64,000 nt of DNA, taken from Amphiura filiformis. Lineage: Eukaryota > Echinodermata > Ophiuroidea > Amphilepidida > Amphiuridae. Positions within the stretch are counted from its first letter, which is position 1. The number at the start of each line of letters is the position of its first letter. Of the stretch, positions 36,898 through 50,426 are shown one piece after another. Below the pieces are notes generated by a model. It had not been told where the DNA came from. It saw nothing but the letters and a program-made list of their open reading frames with translations, and searched no databases. The stretch is from positions 29,350,775 to 29,414,774 of the forward strand of contig NC_092629.1 of NCBI RefSeq assembly GCF_039555335.1. Reading direction: 5' to 3'. The position numbers were made by a program, and so were the translations under genes.

Positions 36898-39800
36898 ATA
36901 ATGTGAGTTGCCAGTTGCAGCGCCTGTGTGGTCGCTTTCACGGCTCTCTGACATTTCCATCATTTTCTGCAGATTTAGACCATGCAGAAATCTGTAAACT
37001 TTACTGATGGAATAACTAACCCTACTGATCATCAAAATGGGTTCGAATGAAAGAAAAATGCTGCCGTTTTTCTGCATTTTATGTGTTATTTTGGAACTAG
37101 TACTGTGCCAAAATACAACTACAGTACATCAGGTATCTTCATATAGGCCTAGGCCTATCTACCTGTGGAGGGATCATCCTACTCAACCTAATCATCATCG
37201 ACCTTCCAGTGAAGTGCTTTACCAACTAACTGTAACTGATCCTACTATTGAATGCTGGACTGAAAGTGATTATCCTACTGTTGATTATTTGACTGTAAGT
37301 GATTATCCCTTATCTTGTGATTCTCAAGAGCCCATCATCATCATGGAGTGTGATCCACCAGTTTTACAGTTACCTGTGTATGCAATAGCAGGCCTACTGC
37401 ACTATTCCACCATATTTCTACATGGAATGAATACTACCTATGATGAGTGTCCATTAAGCATTGAAACATGCCAAAACTTGAACTCTTTGAACATATTGCG
37501 CAACCCATGTCCAATTCATAATAACTCGATCTCGCTGCCTGATTACAAAGAAATTAGGAAGCAACCAAGAAGACGTTGGCGACATAGGGGCAGCAGAGGT
37601 GGCAAGCGTTTACATTTTAGACCTAACCCTGAGAAACCCTCTTGTCCCAAACCACATCCCAGCCTTATGTTGTTGACTTGAACAGATACCTTCATCTGTC
37701 CGCTTGGAACGCGCGGTCAATTAGATACAAAACAACACTCCTTGCAGATTTTCTGATTCAAAATGACATTGATGTAATGTTCCTTACTGAGACCTGGATA
37801 AATGAGAACGATGATTCAGTCATTAGAGAATGTACACCACCATTTTACTCTTTCTCCAACTTTCCAAGAGGCACAAGCAATCATGGCGGAATCGGTATAA
37901 TAAGCAAAGACTCTGTGAACCTTCGTACTGTACAAACTGGTTTTACTACTGTAAATTTTGAACATGCAAGTGTTGTTGATTTAACAAGTGGAATTCAGTA
38001 TATTGTAATATATAGACCACCCCCTTCTTCCGTAAATCGTTTACGTACTTCAAACTACTTAACTGAGTTTGATGATTTTATTGGCGAGGTATCACTTTTC
38101 CCTAATAAAGTGGTGTTATTAGGCGATCTTAACATACATGTAAATGAGCCTTGGAAGTCTGAAGTTAAGAGGTTCATTAGATCTTATGAGACTGCTGGTT
38201 TTTATCAGTATGCTAAGGGTCCTACACACATATCTGGTAATACCATCGACCTTTTCCTGGCTCGACTTGAGGATGGGATTATTCTTAGATGTGAGTCCCA
38301 AGCAAATCTCTTTTCTGACCACTTCATGATGCATTGTTATGTAAACAGAAATAAACCTACTCTAACCAAAAAATCTGTCAAGGTCCGTAACTTCAAACAA
38401 ATGGACCAGGTAGCGTTTCAGGCTGATGTTACTAAAGCACTGTGTACTATCTCAGATGAGTTAACTTTAGATGAGTTGGTTACTGAGTATGACTCTAAAG
38501 TTCTAACAATTCTTGACCAACATGCCCCTACGTAGGTGAAGGTGCGTACAAATAGACCCCTGTTTTCCCTGGTACAGTAGTGAAATCAAGACTGAAACAC
38601 AGGTTCGCAGAAAATATGAACGTAGGTGGCGAAAATCTCGAACGTCTGAAGATAGGAAGGCGTACATTGATCAAAAGCAAAAGGTTAATCAACTTATTGA
38701 AACTAATAAAACCAAGTATTACAAAGACAAATTATCTGATGCTGACACAAAGGGTGTGTTTAAAACTGTAAACAATCTGTTGAACACAGATAACCGTACC
38801 TTGCCATCATGTGACTCAACTAAGTCACTGTGTCATCAGTTTGCAAACTACTTTGAAGAAAAGGTCTCGAAAATCAGAAATGATCTGGACAGTATTGAGT
38901 CTGAAACTAATGAATGTATTGTTTATGTTAGACCAAATCATAATGTTCATAGTTTTAATGAATTCACCATTATGTCCCCTGATGAGGTACGAAGACTAGT
39001 GAGGGATTGTAATATCAAGTCTAGTGCCATAGACCCCATTCCCACATTGTAATTGAAAGAAAATCTTGAAGTATTTCTTCCAACACTCACCCGTATCATA
39101 AATTCATCTTTGAGTACTGGTATATTCCCTAAATCACTTGGAAGAGCTGTGATATCTCCGATCTTAAAGAAGCCATCATTAGATCGGAATAATTTAAAGA
39201 ATTATAGGCCAGTATCAAATATATTGTTTGTATCAAAAGTTATTGAAAAGGTTGTGACAAACCAACTTAACGACCACATGGCCAAATATAATCTGGGTGA
39301 AGTTTACCAGTCTGCGTATAAGTCAAATTGTAGTACAGAAACAGCGTTACTCAAAGTAAAAAGTTATGTACTGAATGCTGTAGACAGACAAGAAGTGGTT
39401 TTCATGGTCCTTCTTGATCTGTCTGCAGCATTCGATACAGTGGATCACGGTTTGCTACTTGATCGTCTGAAAAATGATATAGGTGTGTCTGGTACTGTAC
39501 TTAAGTGGTTCGATAGTTATCTGAGTTCTCGATGTAGTAGCGTAAGTATTGATAATGTATTTTCTGAACAGTCAAAACTAGTTTATGGTGTCCCACAGGG
39601 TTCCGTCATTGGACCAGTTCAATTTGTTATATATACACAACCGATGGGAGCTATTATTCGTAGTCACAGTGTTTCTTTTCATTCATATGCTGATGACACT
39701 CAGCTTTATGTATCATTCAACCCAAAGATTGCAGGTGCTGCTGAAACAGCACTTGCGAAACTTGAGCAGTGCATCGCTGAAATAAAGGAATGGATGAATC

Positions 39801-40666
39801 AAAACAAACTCAAATTGAATAATGATAAAACTGAATTTTTTATAGCCGGGTCATACCAAAGCCTTCAAAAGCTTCCCAAAGTACAGTTAAAGATCGCTGA
39901 CATCCATATTGAACCATCATGCAACATCCGAAACCTTGGAATCATTTTTGACTCGAATATGACAATGTGTAAACAAGTTAACAGTCTGGTATCATCTGGA
40001 AATTATCAATTACGCAATATCCGCCGCATATGCCGTTATCTTGACCAGGACACACGTCACCTTGTCGTCCGAGCATTGTTTCTCTCCCGTCTTGATTACG
40101 GCAATGCCCTCTTGTATGGCGCAAACTCACAAGATCTCGTTCGCCTCCAGTCCCTTCAAAACCGAGCTGCAAAACTGATCTTCTATGCATCCAGACTCGA
40201 TAGTCCATCACCTCTTCTGAAAAAACTGCACTGGTTACCGGTCACAAAACGTATTCAATTTAAGATATGTCTTCATGTTTACAAATGTCTCAATGACTGT
40301 GGTCCTGAATATCTTGCCAACTTACTTGCTCACATAATTCATCCTTCAACGGCTCCGGTTACACGGTCTGCAACAGACAAGACTCTTCTTGCAATACCAT
40401 TTAGTAAGAAATGTATAGGTGAACAAGCCTTCTCTGTTGCAGGCCCATCACTTTGGAACTCACTTCCGCAGCATGTAAGAAATGCCGGTTCAATTGCAGT
40501 TTTCAAAAAACTCCTGAAAACTCATTTGTTTTAATCTGAATTTGTATTTTTGCTTTGTATTATATTTCATGTGGTATTATTTGTTGTATTTTGTATGGCG
40601 CCTTGATCATACTGGATATTGCGCCTTATAAGAATTAAATGTATGTATGTATGTATGTATAATGTG
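36898..40666 (+). mobile_element. full-length CR1/L2-type LINE with target-site duplication
   Basis: The element runs 36906-40658 and is flanked by ATAATGTG (36898-36905 and 40659-40666). The empty site is visible in the 3' flank of gene A (about 11766) and, diverged, gene C (about 55970). The ORF begins at 37037 with a signal-peptide-like stretch (LPFFCILCVILELVLC), then a Pro/Asn-rich region and a basic patch. The endonuclease follows (WNARSIRYK, LTETWI, GDLNIH, FSDHFMM), then the RT (LLDLSAAFDTVDH, VPQGSVIGP, YADDTQLY) and a C-terminal HWLPV block ending at 40534. The frame is broken about four times: shifts near 37660 and 38565, and stops at 38533-38535 and 39050-39052. The tail is (GTAT)n, not poly-A. 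Confidence 0.93.
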
Positions 40667-42964
40667 GAGTATGTTGATATTCATTTTAGTATGACTGGTT
40701 AACAGAGGATCCGCATCTTTTGTAAAAAGTAGAACAAAATAGTCAGTTATGTATAGAAATCCCTGGGGAGTTGGTAATACGCCAGTACGACAAGGACTAA
40801 CCCTTGTCTTACCAATATAAGGTATATTTTGTAAAACGAACTATGAAGTGGGGTTTTGCTATATAAACACAATGATTATAATCCATTATAAATTAGGCAG
40901 TTTGGCGACATTGTACAATTTTACGGTCTATATTATTTCGCGAAACAAACTTTTGTGATGCGAAGAATTAAATGGTGTTGTCCGCACCCCAGTAAAATAA
41001 TAAAGCACTGAAAGGGCCTTTCGGACGAATGCACCACCAATTAGGCTGCTGTTTAACATAGTAATGCAGCTGCAAATCCTATGATCTTTGTATAATATTG
41101 GGTCACTCATACCCAAGAAGAAGAAGAAGAAGAAGAAGAAGGTGGTTAAGAAAAATAATTGAGGGCTTTATTAAACAATAGAAGAAGATGGTTAAGAAAA
41201 AGTTGGGTGACTTTTCAGCAATTATTAAGGTGCAAGTCAGGTAAGACTAAGCATTTATATGTCCCGAAGGCCTACATTTATTCAACTAAGGGGCTGTGCA
41301 AGAATTAATTATGAACCCTGCTTAGAACCTGGGAGATGGTTTGTCTGATATTGGGACACACCACATGAGTAGCTTACAGGTAATCATGCTGTGGAAAATA
41401 TTTAGCTCCATGTTGACCATCAGTGTCCTACAAAATTTATTTTGATTGAGACTACACTTCAAATTGCGCTGCATCAGGTGAAATTCTACCACAACTTTAA
41501 AAATGGTGTGCACCCCAAGGAAAAATACTCAAACACTGAAATTGCACCTGACCTTCTGAGTTGTATTTTATAAATGACAATATCCTCTTTAAAATAGAAC
41601 ATTGAAATAATTAATACCGCGAAAGACGTGGACCGCGAAATACGGTGACCGCGAAAGATGGTTACTGCGACATACGGGTGACCGCTAGTATTATAAATTT
41701 GCTTGCAGTGTATAGCCTCTATCCAATGGTTCTTGGAATAATCACAAGCCATGGACTGAGTATAAGACCACCGAATGTGCATATTGCAAAGGTTTGCATG
41801 GGCTGTGTTTTTCTATTTTATCAAGCTGTCATTTACCAAGATTATTGATTTTTTATTAATACTTTCTTTATTGTAGGACAATTTTATATTATGACTGTTG
41901 GAAATAAAGTTTGTGAAAATAAATAAAAGAACTATTATTTAATTCAGAGGTCGTATAAGTGCGTATCCTTTTTTTTTCGCTGTTAGTGTAATAATGTATG
42001 ATTTGCATAAAGAATAGGTAACTTTTCAAATGTTATTTGTTACTTCAAAACATTGTCTTTCTTTTAATTTCAAGTCAAACAAATGAGGTAAAACGTAGAA
42101 AATTGCTGTTTTATGCCAGCACCTACAATTAGCTAGTCGATCGTGTTAGTATCATGATTATTGGCTGAGTTTCACGTAGCTGAGATGTTCAAACATGACG
42201 AATAGCGATATGCACATAGTTTATACGTCAAGGCGTACGACTAATGGCCATATGCACACAGTGTGTACCTCACTGGTTCAATGATACACGTGCACGTGAC
42301 GTGTTTAGCCGTTAATCGATCGGTGATCTCTTAATTTAACCGGAGATCTTCGAATTTAAATACTTAAATTTTACTGTAATTAAAGCTTTTCAGGCTTAGT
42401 CTTTCACGTGTATTTTAGTGCACCACTGGGCATTATAATCATTCAAAAAATAGAAATTCAAGAAAAAAGGTCGTCGCTGTTGAGCAATTCACACATTATG
42501 GCTTAAAGATGGCCTTACGCTAAAAACTCATGCTTTTCTTTGTTGTAACTGCTGCGGTTTGTAATCTTGCACTCAACACTCACTTTTGTTTAGTGCAAGA
42601 CTATCGTAAGCAGTGGCGTACCGTGGCCGCTCCAACCCCGGGGGGCTGAAGAAGAAACAATTTTGCCGCCCCTTCTTTAACAGCCCGAAAAGGTTGACCC
42701 AATTTTTTTCACGGTCGTTTGAAAAAGTGAGGAGCAAAAAAAAAAAAAAAAAAAAAAAGGATTTTAGGCGCTGGCGCCCTAAAACAACCTTTTTCTAATT
42801 TTTTATGCTTTTTCATATACCTCTGCAGGTTATATAGATTGCTTCTCTAACACGGCGTACTTCGAGTTAAGTTCCTTCTCCCAGATAATTCTTGATTTCC
42901 TCAAGTTGTTTGATTAAATCCATCCAATCATTCAGGACTGTCAAAACTTCAGAATGCTTGTCGT
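40667..42964. other. 3' flank of gene B and B-C spacer
   Basis: The first part aligns with the gene A flank. A block of about 780 bases (about 40905-41690), absent from the gene A flank, interrupts the alignment; it contains (GAA)n at about 41108-41141, a lone MITE end at 41289-41315 and a 16-bp tandem repeat at its right edge. A poly-A-rich, GC-flanked segment starting with CAGTGGCGTACC lies at 42611-42790. No gene was found. Confidence 0.6.
41619..41690. repeat. 16-bp tandem repeat ACCGCGAAATACGGTG
   Basis: Four and a half imperfect copies in a row: ACCGCGAAAGACGTGG, ACCGCGAAATACGGTG, ACCGCGAAAGATGGTT, ACTGCGACATACGGGTG, ACCGCT. Confidence 0.85.
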
Positions 42965-43595
42965 TTAGCTGCACATAGCTCTAAATAAGTTGCGAGTAGC
43001 TACCTGCACGTTATGGCTTCGAAGGCTTACCATAAGAGTTGACAGTCCTGATACGTAATTGTTGGGGCCATTCGGATTCCCAAATTTGGAATACTTATAA
43101 ACATAACGAGGAAAAATTAGCTCGCAAAGAGAGTTTCTGGTGCTTTCTGGTGCTATTCTGAAACTTCTGAGGGTATATTCTTCCTCAATTTTGGAGCGCA
43201 CTTAAGCGCACTCAAATGATCTCACTAACTTTTTAAAATATAAATGCGCTCAATAACCTTAAGGCATTAGACTAAATTATAAATACAAATTAAGCCATTA
43301 ATACAGATTATCACAACGTCAATGACACGCGGGCGGATACCAGTAAGCTGCCTCATTATATTAGAACGCAGTGATGCAAGCAACACCACTCATCAAATTC
43401 CACTTAAACCTTAACCTTGACTTTCAAATAAGTACAATTTGCTTGGACCATTCAAGTTATATTTAGAATAGATTTCGACCAATGTTGAAGTGTTACGCTT
43501 CGGCTACACAGCTCTGAACGGAAAATCAATTTATTCTGAGTATAATTTGTCGACTTCAATTGCTTCATTGGTTCATGGTTATAGTATGGTACGAT
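42965..43595 (+). promoter_or_regulatory. conserved 5' block and promoter of gene C
   Basis: An uninterrupted version of the block split in gene B: AAATAAGTTGCGAGTAGCTA, TACCATAAGAGTTG, GTTGGGGCCATTCGGATTCC, CACTTAAACCTTAACC, then TTGGACCATTCAAGTTATAT and CTTCATTGG just before the ATG at 43596. The TTATATTTAG string near 43458 is a weak TATA candidate. Confidence 0.5.
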
Positions 43596-46500
43596 ATGGA
43601 TATATTTACTTTTGTTGCGTTATACCTTTTGGCCAATTGTAAGTATAGTTTATGATTGTTGGTACGTTGCTTGTGCGTAGCACGAGTACCTTGGGTGTGT
43701 GGGGTGTGTGATTGAACGTCTGCTTGTTTGTTGGTAGGAATGGTTCCAGGCGAGATTAAGCGCTCACATTCAAAGCAAAAATATTAAATCCGCACTCGTT
43801 ACAGATTTTTGTTGTTGTTATTGAGGTTCGGCACGGAGAAAGTCTACATTTGTTAACATTCCCCGTGTTGCGACTTCTCTTGCTATTGTTGAAATTGACG
43901 ACGAGGCTACTGCTGTCGATGATGATGTTGTTGTTCTTGTTAATGATGATGGTGATGCTGATTGTTACTATGAATTCCATCGCCAGTGATACCTCATTAA
44001 TTTTCCTGGACATTTGGATGCATTGAAATAGGTACAGCGTTTACTTTGCTATCGATATCATCGAAAATGCTACTTTATATGCCCCTCGGGTAAACATGTA
44101 CTTAACCCTATCCAGAATATTAATTATTATGCATGAGGTGTCACTGAAGTTGGAACAGATGATAACGGGTAATGGTTCATGGAATGGTTGGGGTCAAATT
44201 ATAACATTGTCCCTGACACCTGCTCCCTGAGATAACACTGCAAAGAATGGATCTACGATTAGCGTCATTTGGGTGTAAATATGAGTGTTGGGTGATATCG
44301 TTTGGGGGTTGCGGCGGATTTAAGCAGTTGCTGACAGGCCCGCTGATAGGTTTCTTTGGGTTCGTCACCTAACGGTCCCATAGGGCTTTTTGTTGCTGAA
44401 AGTAATATTCAATATTATCAATGTGCTGTTTAGCTGTATTTGCCTGTGTAGTATAGAACATGTTTGAGCCATTGCATTTTGTTCAAGAAGAAGACGGATG
44501 AGTGACCCAATATTATACAAGTAAATGGAAGTAAATCAATATTTCAAATTAAATTAGGTATATTGCTAAATTACGCTTTGTAACGTTGCACGTTGATCTT
44601 TTCCTTCCAAGTAACATCAAACTTTGATGACAGTTAATGGTGCATTTTAAAGCAATGTAATTAAGGTCCTTTTTAATTATAACAAAATAGTTGCCTTAAC
44701 AAAATGGCTTCCCTAATGCACTTTATGTCATGCATTAATGATTTTTTTACATGAAAGGTTGGTATAACAATGTCTACTGCCATGGCAACCATCTTACTAG
44801 AGGAGCTCAGTTAGTAAACTACAATGTAATTATAAAACTTCATTGGTAGTAGAATACGTTCATATACAGAATGATTAAATCCTATATATTTTGATCTAGT
44901 TTTTTAAAATTCATGAACAAATTATTTGGCCCAAAAATATTTTAGTTACGAAAGGGGGGATTTGGGGCCAAAAATGAGCATTTTGGCCCAAATTTGATCT
45001 CACAGATGAATTTATCAAGTCTTTGCTATTCTTAATATGTATACTTTTATACTTAAGACCAACAATTTAGCAGTTATGAGGCCCGAAAGTTTCCAGGGTT
45101 AAGCCCAACCTTAACTTGATTAAAATTTGGTATACTTATTAGACAATAATAACTGCGCACCATCTATTTTGAGGTCATTGTGTGAAATCGGAGGGTTTTG
45201 TTTTGGGCTGAAGTATTTTAAATACCGAGGCCAAAAACAAAACCCGACAATTTCACACAATGACCTCAAAATAGATGGTGCAAAGTTATTATTGTCATTC
45301 ATTACCGTCGTATCTAATATTTTGAACAAATCAAAATGGCATTTTATGTTATTTTATGCCATAAAACGCTGTTAAATATAACCAGTTTTAAAGGGGGGTA
45401 ACCCTATCGGTTTAGGATATGGATTCTCTTCAAACTTACATACAATGTCAAATATTGTCCCATTTATGTGAGAAAACGGGAACAATTTCAGCATAAATGT
45501 GAATAATTAGCGAAACAACGGCCGAGCGCATGTCCCGGTGGAAACAGGAAGTGTTCGCCTTGGCACTGAAAACCGGCTCGCCCCTGTACACTTTTATACC
45601 CTCTATTCATACTGATTAATCTTAAAAAAACATGACATATCACTGCGCTCATTATCATTCTTGAGAAGATAGCCCATGCTGTATTTACTTCGCTTAATTA
45701 TTTCTTTATTTTTAGCTATATGATGCACATTTTCACATATTTATGATTTTATTTGTTTTATTTTTTAACTAATTTTTTAATTGGGGGGGGGGGTGCTCTC
45801 ATAATTTTTTTCATATTCCTCGTATCATGCTTGACAATAAAGGTTATGTTTCTTTATTTATTTCGCCTCTTATGTATTTCTTTATTTTTGTTTTTTGTTT
45901 TATATCATTATAGCGCCATCTATAGTTTGACATTAGGGGTCCTATTTGATGTATTTTTGCGGACGAATTGGTACTGGGGTGAAGTCTTCCGAATCTATTC
46001 GATTTCATTCTATGACTACCCAAAACTCCCGTGTCGTGTAAAATGCGAACAACTGGTAGCTTGTAAAAACCGAGCTGTGTTTCATGATTTCTCCGGAAAT
46101 ACATCGACTTGGAGCGTCAAATTTCAGGATAGTAATGAGAAAAATAGTATCTATTATGTGATACCAAAACCTCATCAACAATGAAAAAATCGGGGATGAT
46201 GCTGTCGATCGGGTTACGGACCTTTAATCATTGTTGTAACCTACTCTACAAAAAAATCAACCAGGCGAATATAACATTCGCGCTGACAACAAGAGCTACC
46301 AATCACAGAAGCGCGACGGCATCGCGTAAGCGTGTGCGTTGGCATAACCCGTAGCTTATACACGCACCCGCGCGCAGAAGTCATTATTGCGCGTCATTGT
46401 GGGTTATTGTGAGTTATTAAAGACCTCGCAATTAGTGCGCGGTCAGGTAATCAATTTCTTTTGATTGGATTACAGGCTTCGCGTATATTAATGAGGTTAT

Positions 46501-49500
46501 GAATGACTAATATATTTATTTGATTTGATGTGTTTGGCATAAAATAAATCAGCTTCGCCTCGTTGTTTTATATAAATTATATTATAATATGTTATATGAG
46601 ACGATAGATGCACGACAGCGGCTAAAAACAATACGTTTATTCTCTAATTCAAACAATACAAAATATCAAACACAAAGTATCTTGAAATAAATGAGAGATA
46701 TAGCGACGAATTTGACCTGCTATGTGACGATATTAAATACATGTATTTCAATAAATGATTGATGAAATTTATTCTTGTGTGATGACAACTTTGTATGATT
46801 GATATTTTTTTTGGGATAATTTGAAATGTCTTTTTTGATCGAAGTGTGGCATTAACTGGAAAACATTATAGGTATACATACTCAAGAATAACATCTGTGA
46901 TTTTCTATCAAGCCAAAAGAAATTATCTGCACATGTAATGATTCTTAGATTGTATATTTAGAATTATACTGAAAACTGGCATTTACCTGGCATGACTGAT
47001 TTGCATGATTAACCAGCCTGACCATATTTTAACTGAACAGAGTGAAATTAATATGAACTAGAAGGTTGACTTATAAACTGCTTTTAGAATTTTAATAGTT
47101 TAAATGGTCAAGGTCATTATTAACCCGTACGCGACTGCCTTATATCATTTGGTCTGCTAATATGCAATTCAGAATTAATGTACTATAAACAAAACAATAC
47201 TAATAAACCTCATCTAGCTGCAAATGTCATATCTCAACACTGGAACTCGGTGCAAGTACCTTAATTTGCTTCTTAGACCAGTCAGATTATCAAACCACCC
47301 ACCACTAATGTGGCTTAATCCATTATTTCTCATAATTTGACCCGCCTCTTTTGGACTTGACGTAGGAACCTAATTCGACATTGGGACTTGCATTTTTGCA
47401 TCTTTGAGGCGGTCTCTTTGAAACTTTATGGGGTAACTCAATATTTTTTACTCCCCATGTACATAATTCCCATACATTTTTGTATACATATATGTGGCAT
47501 GATGTGTTGCATTATGTTGTTGACCTGTAATAAAGTAATTGAAAAACAAATGTCGCACATCAAAACAGCCGCCACGGACAAAAAGTAACTTTGGGTCATT
47601 TTCCTTCAAACCTTCAGTATTGAAGCAAGTTCCTGGGATTTTTTTTGGGGGGGGGGGGTGGCAAAATGCTCACTAAATATTATGTTAATATAAGATACAC
47701 CCCGGAGAATCCTATGGAAGATCCCCTGACTGGTATAGGATTTGTTTTATTTCACCAACTGCAATTCCGTAAGTGTTTTGTACATACACATTTGTAGGCC
47801 ACGGGTTAACGATAATTATTGTCCATCACTTGCAATTGACTTCCGCGCCTGTATTTAAAGAGTTTGTCTCCAAAAAGGCGATACATCCTATAGCTATCTT
47901 GTGTCATATCTTTCTGGTATATTTAAACATTTTAAAATTTAAATGCCATTTAATAATTGGAATGGATATGTTTGTAACTCTAGCTTATTTTCTAACAATT
48001 ATTTCAACATCATTTTCCCCCTAAATATTCTCCAATACAAAGTTTTAAAATGGCTGCCATTGCTCCATTTACAACCAAAAAAAAAAAAAAGAAATTCTTT
48101 TATATGTATTATTTACCTCTTCGCTAACCCTTCGTTAACTATTGTAGTGTTCCAATGTTATTAGATTGGCAAGGTTTCTGCTACTCTTATATCTTCAGTT
48201 GCTGAGAGGCCCGGGGGGATCACTCACATAAATGGTCTGTACGCATGCGTGACCAAAAAAACAAAGAAAAGGGGGTGTTTTTTTTCAAGCAAGGCAAGTT
48301 ACGCAAGTGACGCATTTAGGGTCTAAAAAACACTGATTTGTAAGAATAAGGGTAGTTTTCTGAAGCTGAACAACTTGTTTAGGGTACCTTTTCACATTTC
48401 TGGTAAATTACGAGTCCAAAAAGGGTCCATTTTTTTTTTCATTTTTACTAGCCAAAAACTCATTTGGGGGTAAATTTTATATTAAATTACCTTATTAAAG
48501 GCCTAAATTTGCTGGTAGGGTAAAACTCATTTAGGGGGTGTTTAAAGAAAATTTGGTCACGCATGCGTACACTATCATACTTGAGTGCCCCCCCCGGGCT
48601 GAGAGGTTCCGCATTTTGAACCAAACTCTTCATATATAGAGAGTAGTCAAACATGTGTATGTGAGAGCACTATATGCAATAATATTGTGCGAGGAAAACA
48701 CTAGATTAATCCAAACAAAGCCTCCTTTCGCCCTAAATATTCGGGGTTTCTAGTATCAATATTCCCATGTTGATAGATGAATATTTCCCAGTGTTGTCAA
48801 CACAAATAGCTGGATGCACTGGGCCCTTAATGAAGGGAGGAGACTTGTCCAGCCTGACCTTTCTGCACAATACCTTTTTTAAATTTTGGCATCGTTTTTG
48901 TACTTGCAGCTTCGAGCGCAACCTATTTTGAGAAGAACTTGATGCGGCATTTGTTAGACGATTACGGTGATCAAGCAGTTCGGCCTGTGAATAATACCTC
49001 CGATGCAATCAACGTAAATGCTCGCCTACTGATTTCGCAGATTATTGAGTTTGTAAGTATACATGATTACTTCAAGTAAAATAGACACAACCAGACTCGT
49101 GTTGCCGCCGCCCTCTACGATACACCGCTGTCCAGCTACTTCATTGGTACTCTAGAGTACCCGTGTGGGCACTCTAAATGTGTGGGTATAGTACACCCGG
49201 TTTGGATTTTAAAGACTTTAGGATAAAATATTATCAAAATGATACCCACTGTGACATATTTCTTGATAATACTCCGACAACTGACCTGTGATACGACAAT
49301 GCATTGAAGCACATTAAATTTTAAGTGGTCTCCACTCCTGTCCAAATATCTCTTAGTTATTTTGTCTACCACTATACGGTAAGTGATTCTTGATAGTAAG
49401 CATAGATTGTAATAATTACTTTTATATTAGCATTGTGGTATGTTTTAAGTAGAATATTGGATGTAAACGGATGTCATAATAACACAAATATGATGCGTTA

Positions 49501-50395
49501 TTAATTTTGTATTTAATTTCCAGGATGAACCTTTACAGCAATTAATCTTTCATGGATGGCTTAAACTGGTAAGTGACTTGTACAATATAAGTTATTCCTA
49601 AAAATTCTATAATTCCTATTCAAATCTAATGCCATGCCAATGAACATCTGCAACATATGGCACTTGGTGTCATAGAAGAACGGCAATACCTTGCTCAGAT
49701 CATGTTGACGCGAGCGCCTTGTTAATGAGCGACATTCGCGGAGCTTTGTGTTCCCTTCAAGCGGGCCGATCTGCGCCGATCAACGTAATCAGGCAATCAG
49801 ATTATCAGAGTATGTTATGATTGTCAGACGATTGAATCAGCCAATCAGAAACCCACTTCCGTGTTTTCGCTGTGTACCTGCTCACAATGTAAGCAACTGC
49901 CGTTCTTTTCTGACACAAACTGTAACTTGTAACTGTTAACCGGAAGTGTTTCCTTCGCCGTAAACGCTAAAAACGCCAACGCCAAACGGCTTCATTGTCC
50001 GAACATCATTTGCGCTCATTTTAGCAAACAAAATAACGCCCAAGACAGATAACTCAAGAGAGGGAATGTACGCATTGAACTATATTTTAACCCCCTGAGC
50101 ACTACCTGCCACTCTAATATTGTCTCTGATTGGTCAATTACATGATATCTTCACTTTAATCACCAATCAGAATGGAGCTTTGAAAATAATTCATCCCATT
50201 TGTTTTGTGTGGTGAAATTTATTCTAACAATGTTGCTGATTGGTCCAATTGATAATGAAAACTGCTTTTTGACCAATAGGCAGGTAGTTCTCATGGGATT
50301 AAGCAAATAAATAAATAAATAAATAAATAAATAACTAAATAACTAAATAACTAAATAACTAAATAACTAAAAAACTAAATAACTAAATAACTAAC

Positions 50396-50426
<31 letters not shown>

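Noticed and set aside
37642-38999. Independent genes within 37-40.5 kb
   Set aside because: All long frames are parts of one LINE, with endonuclease and reverse transcriptase motifs in order.
45753-46184. 143-residue ORF with hydrophobic start
   Set aside because: The hydrophobic part comes from T-rich DNA and the rest resembles no family; no splice or promoter context.
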